NCBI RefSeq assembly: GCF_000455825.1
Contig: NZ_ATAO01000179.1
Span: 89,884 to 153,883, forward strand
DNA: 64,000 nucleotides
Source: Microbacterium maritypicum MF109
Lineage (GTDB): Bacteria > Actinomycetota > Actinomycetes > Actinomycetales > Microbacteriaceae
Reading direction: 5' to 3'
Part shown: one piece after another, positions 37,554 through 45,850 of the stretch
Numbering within the stretch: position 1 is the first letter of the stretch
Layout of the letters: each line of letters starts with the position of its first letter
Notes under the pieces: model-generated
Seen by the model: the letters and a program-made list of their open reading frames with translations, nothing else
Databases searched by the model: none
What the model was told of the DNA's origin: nothing
Program-made: the position numbers and the translations under genes

Positions 37554-38857
37554 CAGCGCGTCTCCTTCGTCGGGGCGGCGGGGGTGGACCCAGGGACGGT
37601 GCTCGCAGCGGGGGAGGTGTCCTCGCTGTCATGCGAACGCCAGTCGTCCGGAAGGAGGTAGTCGAGGACGTCGTCGATGCTGATCGCTCCGACGAGGCGA
37701 TGCGCCGCATCGATCACGGGGAGCGAGACGAGGTCGTAGCTCGCCAGCAGCCGTGCCACCTCGGCGGCGGAAGCGGTCACGGGCACGGGCTCGAGGCTGT
37801 CGTCGAGGATCGCGCCGAGCCGCTCATGCGGCGGGTAGCGCAGCATCCGCTGGAAGTGCACGAGCCCGAGCAGGCGCCCGGTCGGAGTCTCGAACGGCGG
37901 GAGGGTGACGAACACCGCGGCGGCCAGCGCGGGGTGCAGTTCGTGGCGGCGGATCAGCGCGAGCGCCTCGGCGACTGTGGCGTCGGCCGAGAGGATGATC
38001 GGCTCAGGCGTCATCAGACCGCCTGCGGTGTCCGGGCCGTAGCGCAGCAGCATCCTGACGTCTTCGGCTTCTTCCGGCTCCATGAGCTCCAGGAGCTGCT
38101 CCAGGCGGTCAGGCGCCAGCTGGGCGAGCAGGTCGGCCGCGTCGTCCGGTTCCATCTGGTCGAGGATGTCGGCGGCGCGTTCGTCTCCCAGACGGTCGAG
38201 GATGTGCACCTGTTCGTCTTCGGGCATCTCCTCGAGGGCATCGGCAAGGCGGTCGTCCGACAGCTCTTCGGCCACCTCGATCATGCGCTGCTGCGGAAGG
38301 TCGAGAAGCGTGTTGGCGAGATCGGCGGCGTGCAGCTCGGAGTACGAGGCGACGAGCTGCTCAGCCGACTGCGACTCACCGGGAGCGCGTTGCTCGGCGA
38401 CCTCGCTCCATGCCGCGAACGTCGTCGGACCCTTCGCGAACGGGGAGGCACTGGTCTTCGGTCGGCGGAGGAAGAGCTGGCTGATCGCCCATTCGCCGAG
38501 GCGGTTCGGTTCGATCGCGATGTCCTCGATGACCGCGGTACCGCTGCCATCGACGAAGCTCACGCGTCGTCCCAGCATCTCGGCGAGCACGCGCACCTCG
38601 CCGGCGCGCGGGGAGAACCGCCGCACGTTGATCAGGCCCGTGGTGATGACCTGGCCGGAACGGATCGAGGTGACGCGTCCGATCGAGAGGAACACGTGGC
38701 GTCGTCCCGGGATCTCCACGACCAGACCGATGACGCGGGGCGCCGCGGTACTTCGATACACGACGACGACATCTCGGACCTTGCCGAGCCGGTCGCCGAC
38801 GGGATCGAAGACGGCGCACCCGGCAAGGCGCGCGGCGAAAACCCGTTGTGTGCTCAC
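37553..38857 (-). CDS. Soluble MgtE-N / CBS protein with PRC-barrel
   Basis: This 434-aa protein has an N-terminal PRC-barrel-like region (about residues 8-80), an MgtE intracellular N domain (about 195-310, with repeated DxLxxMxPDDAADLL elements) and a CBS pair (about 300-425). It lacks the membrane domain of the MgtE magnesium channel, so it may sense Mg2+ or nucleotides and act on a partner. The GTG lies 6 nt after TACGCT, which explains why the GGAG is too close to work as a ribosome site. It is first in the operon with DUF1003, mrp and the YcxB-like gene. Confidence 0.88.
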   Translation of the reverse strand: MSTQRVFAARLAGCAVFDPVGDRLGKVRDVVVVYRSTAAPRVIGLVVEIPGRRHVFLSIGRVTSIRSGQVITTGLINVRRFSPRAGEVRVLAEMLGRRVSFVDGSGTAVIEDIAIEPNRLGEWAISQLFLRRPKTSASPFAKGPTTFAAWSEVAEQRAPGESQSAEQLVASYSELHAADLANTLLDLPQQRMIEVAEELSDDRLADALEEMPEDEQVHILDRLGDERAADILDQMEPDDAADLLAQLAPDRLEQLLELMEPEEAEDVRMLLRYGPDTAGGLMTPEPIILSADATVAEALALIRRHELHPALAAAVFVTLPPFETPTGRLLGLVHFQRMLRYPPHERLGAILDDSLEPVPVTASAAEVARLLASYDLVSLPVIDAAHRLVGAISIDDVLDYLLPDDWRSHDSEDTSPAASTVPGSTPAAPTKETR

Positions 38858-38942
38858 TTCTCCAGCGTAGTCGGCGGCTCGCGTCTCCGGCGGGTCGGCC
38901 GTGCCTCGGGCCGTCCGACGGCACGCGTGGAAGAATAGCCGG

Positions 38943-39701
38943 ATGAGCATGCTGAACCGGCCCGCGAGCGGCACAGACACCGGCGAGATCGTCGCGTCGA
39001 TGCGCGACTACGAGAGCGCGCAGAAGACGGTCTCGAAGCTGATCGCGGGGGAGGTGCCGGCGCGCGACATCGCCATCGTCGGTCAGAGCGTGCGCACGGT
39101 CGAACGCGTGACCGGCAAGCTCGGCTACGCCGCCGCCGCGCGCTCCGGGGCGATCAACGGTGTGTTGATCGGGCTCTTCCTCGCCGCCATCCTCGTGCTC
39201 GGCAACCCGGAGGTGCCGATCCAGCTCTTCCTCGGCTTCGTCCTCATCGGTGTCGCGGTCGGGATGATCCTCAGCCTGGTCACCTACGCGATCGTCCGTC
39301 GCCGGCGCGACTTCGCCAGCGTCACGCAGTTCGCGGCCGATCACTACGAGGTCACCGTGCTGTCCTCGTCGCTGGGCAAGGCCCGGCAGGTCCTCGGCGC
39401 GAACAAAGTGGCGCCCGTGCGACCGCCGGTCAACCTCGACGAGCCGCCGCGCTACGGCGAGCGGATCACGCCCGGCGCGACCTCGCCTGAGCCCGCCCCG
39501 GCACCCGGGGATCCCGTGATCCCGCCGCGCCCGGCCGACCCCGTCGCACCGCCGGTCGCCGACCCGGTCGCCGACCCCGAACCCGAGACGACGCCCGAGC
39601 CCGGGTCCGCATCGGCGGGGACCGCTGCTCCGTCGACCGTGGCCCCGGTCGAGCCGGACGCCGCTCCCGGCACTGACGGCATCCAGGGCGAACGGGCATG
39701 A
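38943..39701 (+). CDS. General stress protein-like membrane protein (YflT domain)
   Basis: This 252-aa protein has an N-terminal YflT-like domain (about residues 15-60, with SAQKTVSKLIAGEVPARDIAIVG), two membrane segments (about 78-98 and 100-122), and a long Pro/Ala/Asp tail. The ATG at 38943 is used; AAGAAT lies 6 nt upstream. Homologs are common in actinobacteria and presumed stress-related. The low-complexity tail (about 160-252) is likely disordered. Confidence 0.82.
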   Translation: MSMLNRPASGTDTGEIVASMRDYESAQKTVSKLIAGEVPARDIAIVGQSVRTVERVTGKLGYAAAARSGAINGVLIGLFLAAILVLGNPEVPIQLFLGFVLIGVAVGMILSLVTYAIVRRRRDFASVTQFAADHYEVTVLSSSLGKARQVLGANKVAPVRPPVNLDEPPRYGERITPGATSPEPAPAPGDPVIPPRPADPVAPPVADPVADPEPETTPEPGSASAGTAAPSTVAPVEPDAAPGTDGIQGERA

Positions 39702-39726
39702 CGGCGGCCTCCCCGCTCTCCGTCTG

Positions 39727-40389
39727 ATGGTCGAGATCCAGGTCGCGCTCCCGACGGGACTCACCGCCGTGTCCGCCGACTGGACAGTCGGTGACAACGG
39801 GGTGACGGTGATCGTGGCCCACGGTGCAGGGACCGGCAAGGACCATCCGTTCCTCACCGGCTACGTCGATGCGCTGAGCGCGATGGGCTTCTCGACCCTC
39901 CGTTTCAACTTCCCGTATGTGGAGCAGGGGCGACGGATGCCGGGACCCGCCGCGCATGCGATCGCCACATGGAACGCCGTCGCGGCCTTCGCACGCGAGT
40001 CCGATCCCTCGGCGACCCTGTGGGCGACGGGCAAATCGTACGGCGGACGCATGGCGTCGATGGCGGTCGCCGAGGGCATGCGTGTCGACGGTCTCGTCTA
40101 CCTCGGGTACCCGTTGCATCCGCCCGGACGTCCGGAGAAGCCACGGGTCGAGCATCTGCCGGGGATCACGGTCCCGCAGCTGTTCGTGGAGGGGACGAAC
40201 GATCCCTTCATCCAGCCGATCTCGCAGTTCGAGGAGGCGATCGCGACCTGTCGGGATGCGCGCGTCGTCTGGATCGACGGAGGAGGACACACCTTCGAGG
40301 TGAAGGGCCGCAAACGCCCCGCCGCGGAGATCGGGGCCGCACTCGCCCCGATCGTGGCGGAGTTCGCCCTCGGCGGCGCGGAGGAGTGA
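39727..40389 (+). CDS. Alpha/beta hydrolase, Tex30/KANL3-like
   Basis: This 220-aa hydrolase fold protein shows VIVAHGAGTGKDHPF, the nucleophile elbow GKSYGGRM, and the C-terminal His in GGGHTFEVKGRKR. This matches the Tex30/KANL3 or dienelactone hydrolase-like group. The substrate is unknown. It is 25 nt after the stress protein gene and may be co-transcribed. Confidence 0.83.
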   Translation: MVEIQVALPTGLTAVSADWTVGDNGVTVIVAHGAGTGKDHPFLTGYVDALSAMGFSTLRFNFPYVEQGRRMPGPAAHAIATWNAVAAFARESDPSATLWATGKSYGGRMASMAVAEGMRVDGLVYLGYPLHPPGRPEKPRVEHLPGITVPQLFVEGTNDPFIQPISQFEEAIATCRDARVVWIDGGGHTFEVKGRKRPAAEIGAALAPIVAEFALGGAEE

Positions 40390-40413
40390 GGGCCTCGGTC
40401 GGACGCCCCCTCA
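40387..40413. terminator. Weak hairpin shared by two converging stop codons
   Basis: TGAGGGC (40387-40393) can pair with GCCCCCTCA (40405-40413). The outer bases are the stop codons of the plus-strand hydrolase and the minus-strand kinase. There is no T-tract. Confidence 0.35.
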
Positions 40414-41319
40414 GTCGATGAGCCTCGACAGCCCCTCATCCGCGAGCACGCGCCCCACGGTCGAGATGCCCAGTGCGCTCATCCGCGGGTTCGATTCCGC
40501 GTAATACCATCCGAGCCCGAGCGCCTGCTGCAGCGCCCATCCCGCGCCGCGCCGCCACTCAAGGTCGTCGACAGCCAGGCCTTCGCGGAGCAGGTGTCGT
40601 CCCGGCGCGTCGAAGAGGTGCCAGGCGGCGACCAGGTCGAGTGCGGGATCCGCGGGACCGAAGTCACCGCCGTCGAGCACACCGGCCAGACGGGTATCGC
40701 CCTCGTGCTCCGCGACGAGGAGATTGAACGGCGTGAGGTCCCGGTGGCTCATCACCGGAGCGCTGGCGGACGGGAGCTCGCGCAGCACCGACCAGAGCCG
40801 CCCTGCGCGGGCCGCATCGAAGAGATGCGCACTCCGCCTCAGGCACGTCGCGACCCATTCGTCGTGGTCTCCGAGGTCTCCGCCCCGGCCCCTGCCGTCG
40901 AACACACGGTCGCGCACGTCGACGGCGCGCAGCGCCCGGATGAGGGCGACCAGGTCGTGCGCGAGCGTCTCGGACGTGGAGGAGAGCACAGGATCCGCCG
41001 GGTCACCCTCGACCCACGTCTGCACAGCCCAGGCCGAGTCGAACTCCTCCGACGCGGAGGCCGTGCCGTAGGAGCGCGGCGCGGGGAACGGGCTCGACGC
41101 CGCGAACTCCTCGAGTGCTGCGGCCTCGCGGACGAGCTCGTGCGCCGCTGCACCGAGGAGGGGGAAGCGGGCGACGAGTCCGTCGCCCACCCGGATGATC
41201 CTGTTCACCGTGCCCGTCATGGGGACCGGTCGCAGGGTCTCGCCACCGAGCTCGGGGAAGCGGCGCGCGATCAGGTGCGCCGCGACCTCGGTCTCGAGTG
41301 CGAGCTCGCCCTCATGCAT
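40411..41319 (-). CDS. APH-family phosphotransferase
   Basis: This 302-aa protein has the aminoglycoside phosphotransferase/choline kinase fold. The catalytic loop reads MSHRDLTPFNLLV and the metal-binding motif reads LDGGDFGPADPALDLV. Such proteins phosphorylate antibiotics or small metabolites, and resistance cannot be claimed from sequence alone. It follows the aminopeptidase gene by 9 nt in the same operon. Confidence 0.87.
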   Translation of the reverse strand: MHEGELALETEVAAHLIARRFPELGGETLRPVPMTGTVNRIIRVGDGLVARFPLLGAAAHELVREAAALEEFAASSPFPAPRSYGTASASEEFDSAWAVQTWVEGDPADPVLSSTSETLAHDLVALIRALRAVDVRDRVFDGRGRGGDLGDHDEWVATCLRRSAHLFDAARAGRLWSVLRELPSASAPVMSHRDLTPFNLLVAEHEGDTRLAGVLDGGDFGPADPALDLVAAWHLFDAPGRHLLREGLAVDDLEWRRGAGWALQQALGLGWYYAESNPRMSALGISTVGRVLADEGLSRLID

Positions 41320-41328
41320 CCGTCGGTG

Positions 41329-42750
41329 TCAGCTCTGCAGTCGCGCCATCCACGCCTCGACCTCGTCGGCCGTGCGGGGGATGCCGGCCGAGAGGTTCAC
41401 GGGGCCGTCGTCGGTCATCACGATGTCGTCCTCGATGCGCACGCCGATGCCACGGAGCTCGGCCGGCACGGTGAGGTCGTCGATCTGGAAGTAGAGTCCG
41501 GGTTCGATCGTGAACACCATGCCCGGGGCGAGGATGCCGTCGTAGTACATCTCGCGACGGGCCTGGGCGCAGTCGTGCACGTCGATGCCGAGGTGGTGCG
41601 AGGTGCCGTGCACCATGTACCGACGGTGCTGGCCGCCCTTGTCGGCATCCAGAGCCTCTTCGGCGGTGACGGGCAGCAGACCCCACTCGGCCGTCCGCTC
41701 GGCGATGACCTTCATGGCGGCTCCGTGCACGTCGCGGAAGCGTACACCGACCCGAGCGGCGGCGAATGCCGCGTCGGCGGCCTCGCGCACCGTCTCGTAG
41801 ACGCGCCGCTGCACGTCGGTGAACGTGCCGGAGACGGGCAGCGTGCGCGTGATGTCGGCGGTGTACAGGCTGTCGGCCTCCACACCCGCATCCACCAGGA
41901 TCAGGTCACCGGGAACCACGGTTCCGTCGTTGCGCGTCCAGTGCAGGTAGCAGGCGTGCGGGCCGGAGGCGGCGATCGTGTCGTAGCCCTCGCCGTTGCC
42001 GTCCTCGCGTGCGCGGCGGTGGAAGACGCCTTCCACGACGCGCTCGCCGCGTGCATGAGCCGTCGCGGCCGGAAGCTCGCGGATGATGTCGTCGAAGCCG
42101 TTCGCCGTGATCTCGACGGCGCGGCGCATCTCGGCGATCTCGAACTCGTCCTTGATGAGGCGCAGCTCCGAGACGAAGCGCGTGAGGTTCTCGTCCTCGT
42201 CGAGCACCAGCTCGCCCTCGACGGCTTCCCGGTCGTCCAGATGGGCGGTGGCGATGTCGAGATCGGCGGCGACCCCGGCGAGGGACGGTCGCGGACCGAT
42301 CCAGAACTCTCCGACCGTGGCGTCGGCGTAGAACTCCGTCGTCGTGCGGTCGGCGCGCTCGCGGAAGAAGAGGGTGATGTCGTGGCCGGTCTCGGTCGGT
42401 GCGAAGACGAGGACCGAGTCGGGCTCGGCATCCGATGCCCACCCGGTGAGGTGTGCGAAGGCGGAATGCGCGCGGAAGACGTAGTCGGTGTCGTTGCTGC
42501 GCTGCTTGAGAGAGCCGGCAGGGATCACGAGGTGCTTGCCGGGGAAGGCCGCGGAGACGGCGGCACGACGCGTGGCCGCGTACGACGCCTGGGCGCGCGG
42601 CGCGGGAAGCGTCTCCGGGCGTTCGGCCCAACCGGTCGAGATCGTGTCGAGGAAGCCCTGGGGGAAGGGCTGCTTGCGGTTGGTGGTGCCGTTGTCGACA
42701 GACGCTTCGACGGTGGGTTCTGCGATCGTGTCGCGCTCTCCTGTGCTCAT
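41329..42750 (-). CDS. pepP: Xaa-Pro aminopeptidase (aminopeptidase P, M24B)
   Basis: This 473-aa metallopeptidase removes N-terminal residues before proline. The two-metal site is formed by LVDAGVEADSLYTADITR, the His in HGTSHHLGIDVHD, the Glu in TIEPGLYF and the Glu in VRIEDDIV. The N-terminal aminopeptidase P domain is present. CAGACT lies 6 nt before the ATG, with GGAGGG between. Confidence 0.94.
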   Translation of the reverse strand: MSTGERDTIAEPTVEASVDNGTTNRKQPFPQGFLDTISTGWAERPETLPAPRAQASYAATRRAAVSAAFPGKHLVIPAGSLKQRSNDTDYVFRAHSAFAHLTGWASDAEPDSVLVFAPTETGHDITLFFRERADRTTTEFYADATVGEFWIGPRPSLAGVAADLDIATAHLDDREAVEGELVLDEDENLTRFVSELRLIKDEFEIAEMRRAVEITANGFDDIIRELPAATAHARGERVVEGVFHRRAREDGNGEGYDTIAASGPHACYLHWTRNDGTVVPGDLILVDAGVEADSLYTADITRTLPVSGTFTDVQRRVYETVREAADAAFAAARVGVRFRDVHGAAMKVIAERTAEWGLLPVTAEEALDADKGGQHRRYMVHGTSHHLGIDVHDCAQARREMYYDGILAPGMVFTIEPGLYFQIDDLTVPAELRGIGVRIEDDIVMTDDGPVNLSAGIPRTADEVEAWMARLQS

Positions 42751-42786
42751 CCCTCCAGTCTGTCACCTGGCGGGCGGGTGCGGGAG

Positions 42787-43809
42787 TCAGCCGGCGGGCT
42801 CGAGCTGCACGACCAGAGCGCGGTGGTCGCTGCCACCGGCATCATCCAGCACGACCGACCCCGTCGGAGACCAGTTCTGCGACGCCATCACATGATCGAT
42901 CGGGGCGCCGGCGAGGGCAGGGAGAGAGCTCGGCCAGGTACCCGTGAGGCCGTTGCCGGTGCGGGACGCGACATCGCGGCAGTAGCCGATATCTCCGCCC
43001 TCGACTCCGAGAGGGGCCATGTGGTCGATCGTCGCGTTGAAGTCACCGGCCAGGATGAAGTCGCCCTGGGGGCACTGATCCGCGATCCACTGCAGGTCGC
43101 TGCGCCACTGCTGCATCTCCTCCATGCGCGGCGCGACCGCGTGCACGGCGACGATGGTGGGGCCGGAGCCGTCGATCGGCATGAGCACGACGCTGGGCAC
43201 CGAGCCGGTGTTGCTGGTGCCATCCTTCGCCGACTCGATCACGGAGTACTCCCCGAGGTCCGGGGCGACCAGCACGGTCGTCTGCCACGACTGCGGCCCG
43301 TCCTGCACATCCGGGCGGAACTGCACGTGGTGCACCCACATCGGGTGTCCCTGCTCGCGGAGCATGATAGCGATGCGCTCGCCGACGGCCTCGGTCGTCT
43401 CGGGAAGGGCGACGATGTCGGCCCCCTGATCGAGGATCTGCTGGGCGATCACCTCGGCAGACACCGCTTCTCCCGCCGTGTTCCAGGTGAGCACGCGGAC
43501 ACTGTCCTCGGTCTTCTCCGGGAGCGGTGATCCCCCGAAACCGCGAACGGCACCGATCGCCGCGGTCGCGCCGGCGCCGAGCAGCGCAACGATCAGGACA
43601 GAGGCGGCGAATCCGCGGAGCGGACGGGCGAACAGGAGCAGGAGCGCGAGCACCGCGACGACGAGGAATCCGCCGAGCACGATGCCGCGCGCGGACACGA
43701 GCTGCGCGAACGGGTAGGTCTGCTCGAGACGGAAGAACTGCGGCCACACCACGACCGCCGTCGCGATCGCGAGCAGCACGGTGAAGAGGATCCCCAGGAG
43801 ACGAAACAT
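42787..43809 (-). CDS. Membrane-anchored endonuclease/exonuclease/phosphatase-family protein
   Basis: This 340-aa protein has three N-terminal membrane segments (to about residue 95) and an extracytoplasmic EEP-fold domain. Its motifs are VLTWNTAGE, the Glu in ALPETTEAVGE, GDFNATIDH and the C-terminal SDHRALV. The substrate may be a nucleic acid, phospholipid or inositol phosphate. The ATG at 43809 lies 7 nt from TAGGCT. It is 36 nt upstream of pepP on the same strand. Confidence 0.85.
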   Translation of the reverse strand: MFRLLGILFTVLLAIATAVVVWPQFFRLEQTYPFAQLVSARGIVLGGFLVVAVLALLLLFARPLRGFAASVLIVALLGAGATAAIGAVRGFGGSPLPEKTEDSVRVLTWNTAGEAVSAEVIAQQILDQGADIVALPETTEAVGERIAIMLREQGHPMWVHHVQFRPDVQDGPQSWQTTVLVAPDLGEYSVIESAKDGTSNTGSVPSVVLMPIDGSGPTIVAVHAVAPRMEEMQQWRSDLQWIADQCPQGDFILAGDFNATIDHMAPLGVEGGDIGYCRDVASRTGNGLTGTWPSSLPALAGAPIDHVMASQNWSPTGSVVLDDAGGSDHRALVVQLEPAG

Positions 43810-43909
43810 CCCCACCAGCCTAGGAGCGTCGCCTGTGAAGTCCCTGCCTCGACATCCGCTTCCGTGCGCCTCCGCGTCCGCGCGGGTCGCCGCTCGGTAC
43901 GCTCGGAGG

Positions 43910-44782
43910 ATGGCCTCTTCGTCCCACGGATTCGCCGGTCCCGCCGACCTGCACCTGCACTCCAACCATTCCGATGGCACGGAGTCGCCGGCCGAGGTCG
44001 TCCGGCAGGCGCACGCGCACGGGGTGCGCACGCTCGCGCTGACCGATCACGACCGCTCGACCGGTTGGGGCGAGGCGGGAGACGCCGCCGTCGCACGGGG
44101 GATGACCTTCATCCCGGGGATGGAGCTCTCCGCGAAGCACGAGTGGCGCAGCGTGCATGTTCTCGGCTACCTCTTCGATCCGGAGGATGACGCACTGCGG
44201 GCCGAGACCGATCGCATCCGCGGTGATCGGATCGGCCGTGCCGAGCGGATCGTCCGCAACATCGGGCGAGACTACGACCTGCAGTGGGACGACGTGGTGG
44301 CGCAGACGGCACTCGACGCGACGGTGGGGCGTCCGCACATCGCCGACGCCCTCGTCGCCCGCGGCATCGTGCGGGATCGGAGCGAGGCGTTCGACGGCAT
44401 CCTGCATCCACGGGAGGGGTACTACGAGCCGCATTACGCACCCGATCCGCTGACCGCTGTGCGTCTGATCACCGAGGCGGGGGGAGTGGCGATCATCGCC
44501 CACCCCGTGACGGCGGGGCGCGACCGCATGATGCCCGTGGCGTTCATCGAGCGCCTCGTCGATGCAGGCCTCGGCGGGTTCGAGATCGAGCATCGCGAGA
44601 ACACGGAGGCAGGCAAGCGGCTGCTGCGAGAGATCGCCGCGAAGCACGACCTCATCATCACGGGCTCGAGCGACTATCACGGCGACGGCAAGCCCAACCG
44701 TCCCGGCGAGAACACCACCTCTGACGAGATGGTGGCCAGGCTCATAGCACGCGGCACGGGCACCGCCCCGCGTTTTCCCTGA
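43910..44782 (+). CDS. PHP-domain phosphoesterase
   Basis: This 290-aa protein has the PHP metal motifs ADLHLHSNHSDGTESP and LALTDHDR, and the C-terminal GSSDYHGDGKPN. It resembles the actinobacterial YciV/TrpH-like phosphoesterases that act on 3',5'-nucleoside bisphosphates or RNA ends. The GGAGG abuts the ATG, but TACGCT (43898-43903) is exactly 6 nt upstream, so a leaderless start is likely. Confidence 0.88.
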   Translation: MASSSHGFAGPADLHLHSNHSDGTESPAEVVRQAHAHGVRTLALTDHDRSTGWGEAGDAAVARGMTFIPGMELSAKHEWRSVHVLGYLFDPEDDALRAETDRIRGDRIGRAERIVRNIGRDYDLQWDDVVAQTALDATVGRPHIADALVARGIVRDRSEAFDGILHPREGYYEPHYAPDPLTAVRLITEAGGVAIIAHPVTAGRDRMMPVAFIERLVDAGLGGFEIEHRENTEAGKRLLREIAAKHDLIITGSSDYHGDGKPNRPGENTTSDEMVARLIARGTGTAPRFP

Positions 44783-44845
44783 TCCTCGGCATTCTGGCGG
44801 TCATCTCCCGGCGAGCTGTCGAGCGGGACCGATACCGTCCGAGGC

Positions 44846-45754
44846 ATGCAGCGAGCGACTTCCCTCGAGCGACGCGTCGACGCGTGGGCTCATCGCCTCC
44901 TCCGCGATGCCCCGTCGAACGGCATCCGCGCCGGCCTGATCGAGTTCGCGGTGTTCGTCGTCAAGCAGGCGTGGGCGTGCATCTTCGGGGCGGCGCTGCT
45001 GGTCCTGATCGTCGCCGCGCGTCTGTGGTACCCCGACGATGCGGTGCTCGCCCGCAACGACGCACTCACCATCGCCGCTGTGCTCATCCAGGTGGCGATG
45101 CTCGTCTTCCGACTGGAGAGCGGGCGTGAGCTGTGGGTCATCGTCCTGTTCCACATCACCGGCACCGCCATGGAGCTCTTCAAGACCGACGTGGGGTCGT
45201 GGGCGTATGCCGCGGACGGGATCCTCCGCATCGGCGGTGTCCCGCTGTTCAGCGGTTTCATGTATGCGGCGGTCGGGTCGTACATGGTGCGCGTCTATCG
45301 GCTGTTCGACCTCGGGTTCACGCGGTATCCGCGGCGATGGATGACGGCCGTCCTCGCAGCGGCGATCTACCTCAACTTCTTCACCCACCACTGGTGGTGG
45401 GATGCCCGCTGGGTGCTCCTGGCGGGAGTCGTGGCGCTCTGGCTGCCCACAGTGATGCACGCGCGGGTGTGGCGGCGCACGATCCGTCTGCCGCTCCTGG
45501 CCGTCTTCGGCGGGGTCGCGGTGTTCATCTATCTCGCGGAAAACATCGGCACGTGGGCGGGCGCATGGGCCTACCCGGATCAGGCCGGAGGCTGGCAGCC
45601 GGTCTCGTTGAGCAAGCTGAGCTCGTGGTTCCTGCTGATGATCATCTCGGTCGTGCTGGTCGCCTGGGTGTATCCGCCGCAGGTACCGGCAGCCGTGCTG
45701 CGCACGGCCGACGAGGCACGCGCACAGGAGCCGGATGTCGGCGACCGACGGTGA
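44846..45754 (+). CDS. DUF817 (YoaT-like) membrane protein
   Basis: This 302-aa protein has about eight membrane segments and the family motifs KQAWACIFGA, HITGTAMELFKTDVGSWAY, LFSGFMYAAVGSYMVR and the C-terminal SLSKLSSWFLLMIISVV. It matches DUF817, which has no known function. TACCGT lies 7 nt before the ATG. Confidence 0.9.
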   Translation: MQRATSLERRVDAWAHRLLRDAPSNGIRAGLIEFAVFVVKQAWACIFGAALLVLIVAARLWYPDDAVLARNDALTIAAVLIQVAMLVFRLESGRELWVIVLFHITGTAMELFKTDVGSWAYAADGILRIGGVPLFSGFMYAAVGSYMVRVYRLFDLGFTRYPRRWMTAVLAAAIYLNFFTHHWWWDARWVLLAGVVALWLPTVMHARVWRRTIRLPLLAVFGGVAVFIYLAENIGTWAGAWAYPDQAGGWQPVSLSKLSSWFLLMIISVVLVAWVYPPQVPAAVLRTADEARAQEPDVGDRR

Positions 45755-45794
45755 ACCCGCCGCAACCGGCTCTCGGCTTCCGCGTCCGCACATG

Positions 45795-45841
45795 CGAGAG
45801 GGCGCATACGCCGGAGTGAACCCGGTGGATGCGCCCTCTCG
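45795..45841. terminator. Terminator between DUF817 and the second DEAD-box helicase
   Basis: A 13-bp perfect stem (45795-45807 with 45829-45841, 21-nt loop) lies between the two converging genes. Confidence 0.75.
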
Positions 45842-45850
45842 GTGACGTGC

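Noticed and set aside
40411..41319. Aminoglycoside resistance gene
   Set aside because: The APH fold is common in actinobacteria with many substrates, and the gene lies in a housekeeping operon without mobile elements.
40594..43530. A 978-codon plus-strand open frame
   Set aside because: It is the antisense of the APH-like, aminopeptidase P and EEP genes, all with clear motifs on the minus strand.
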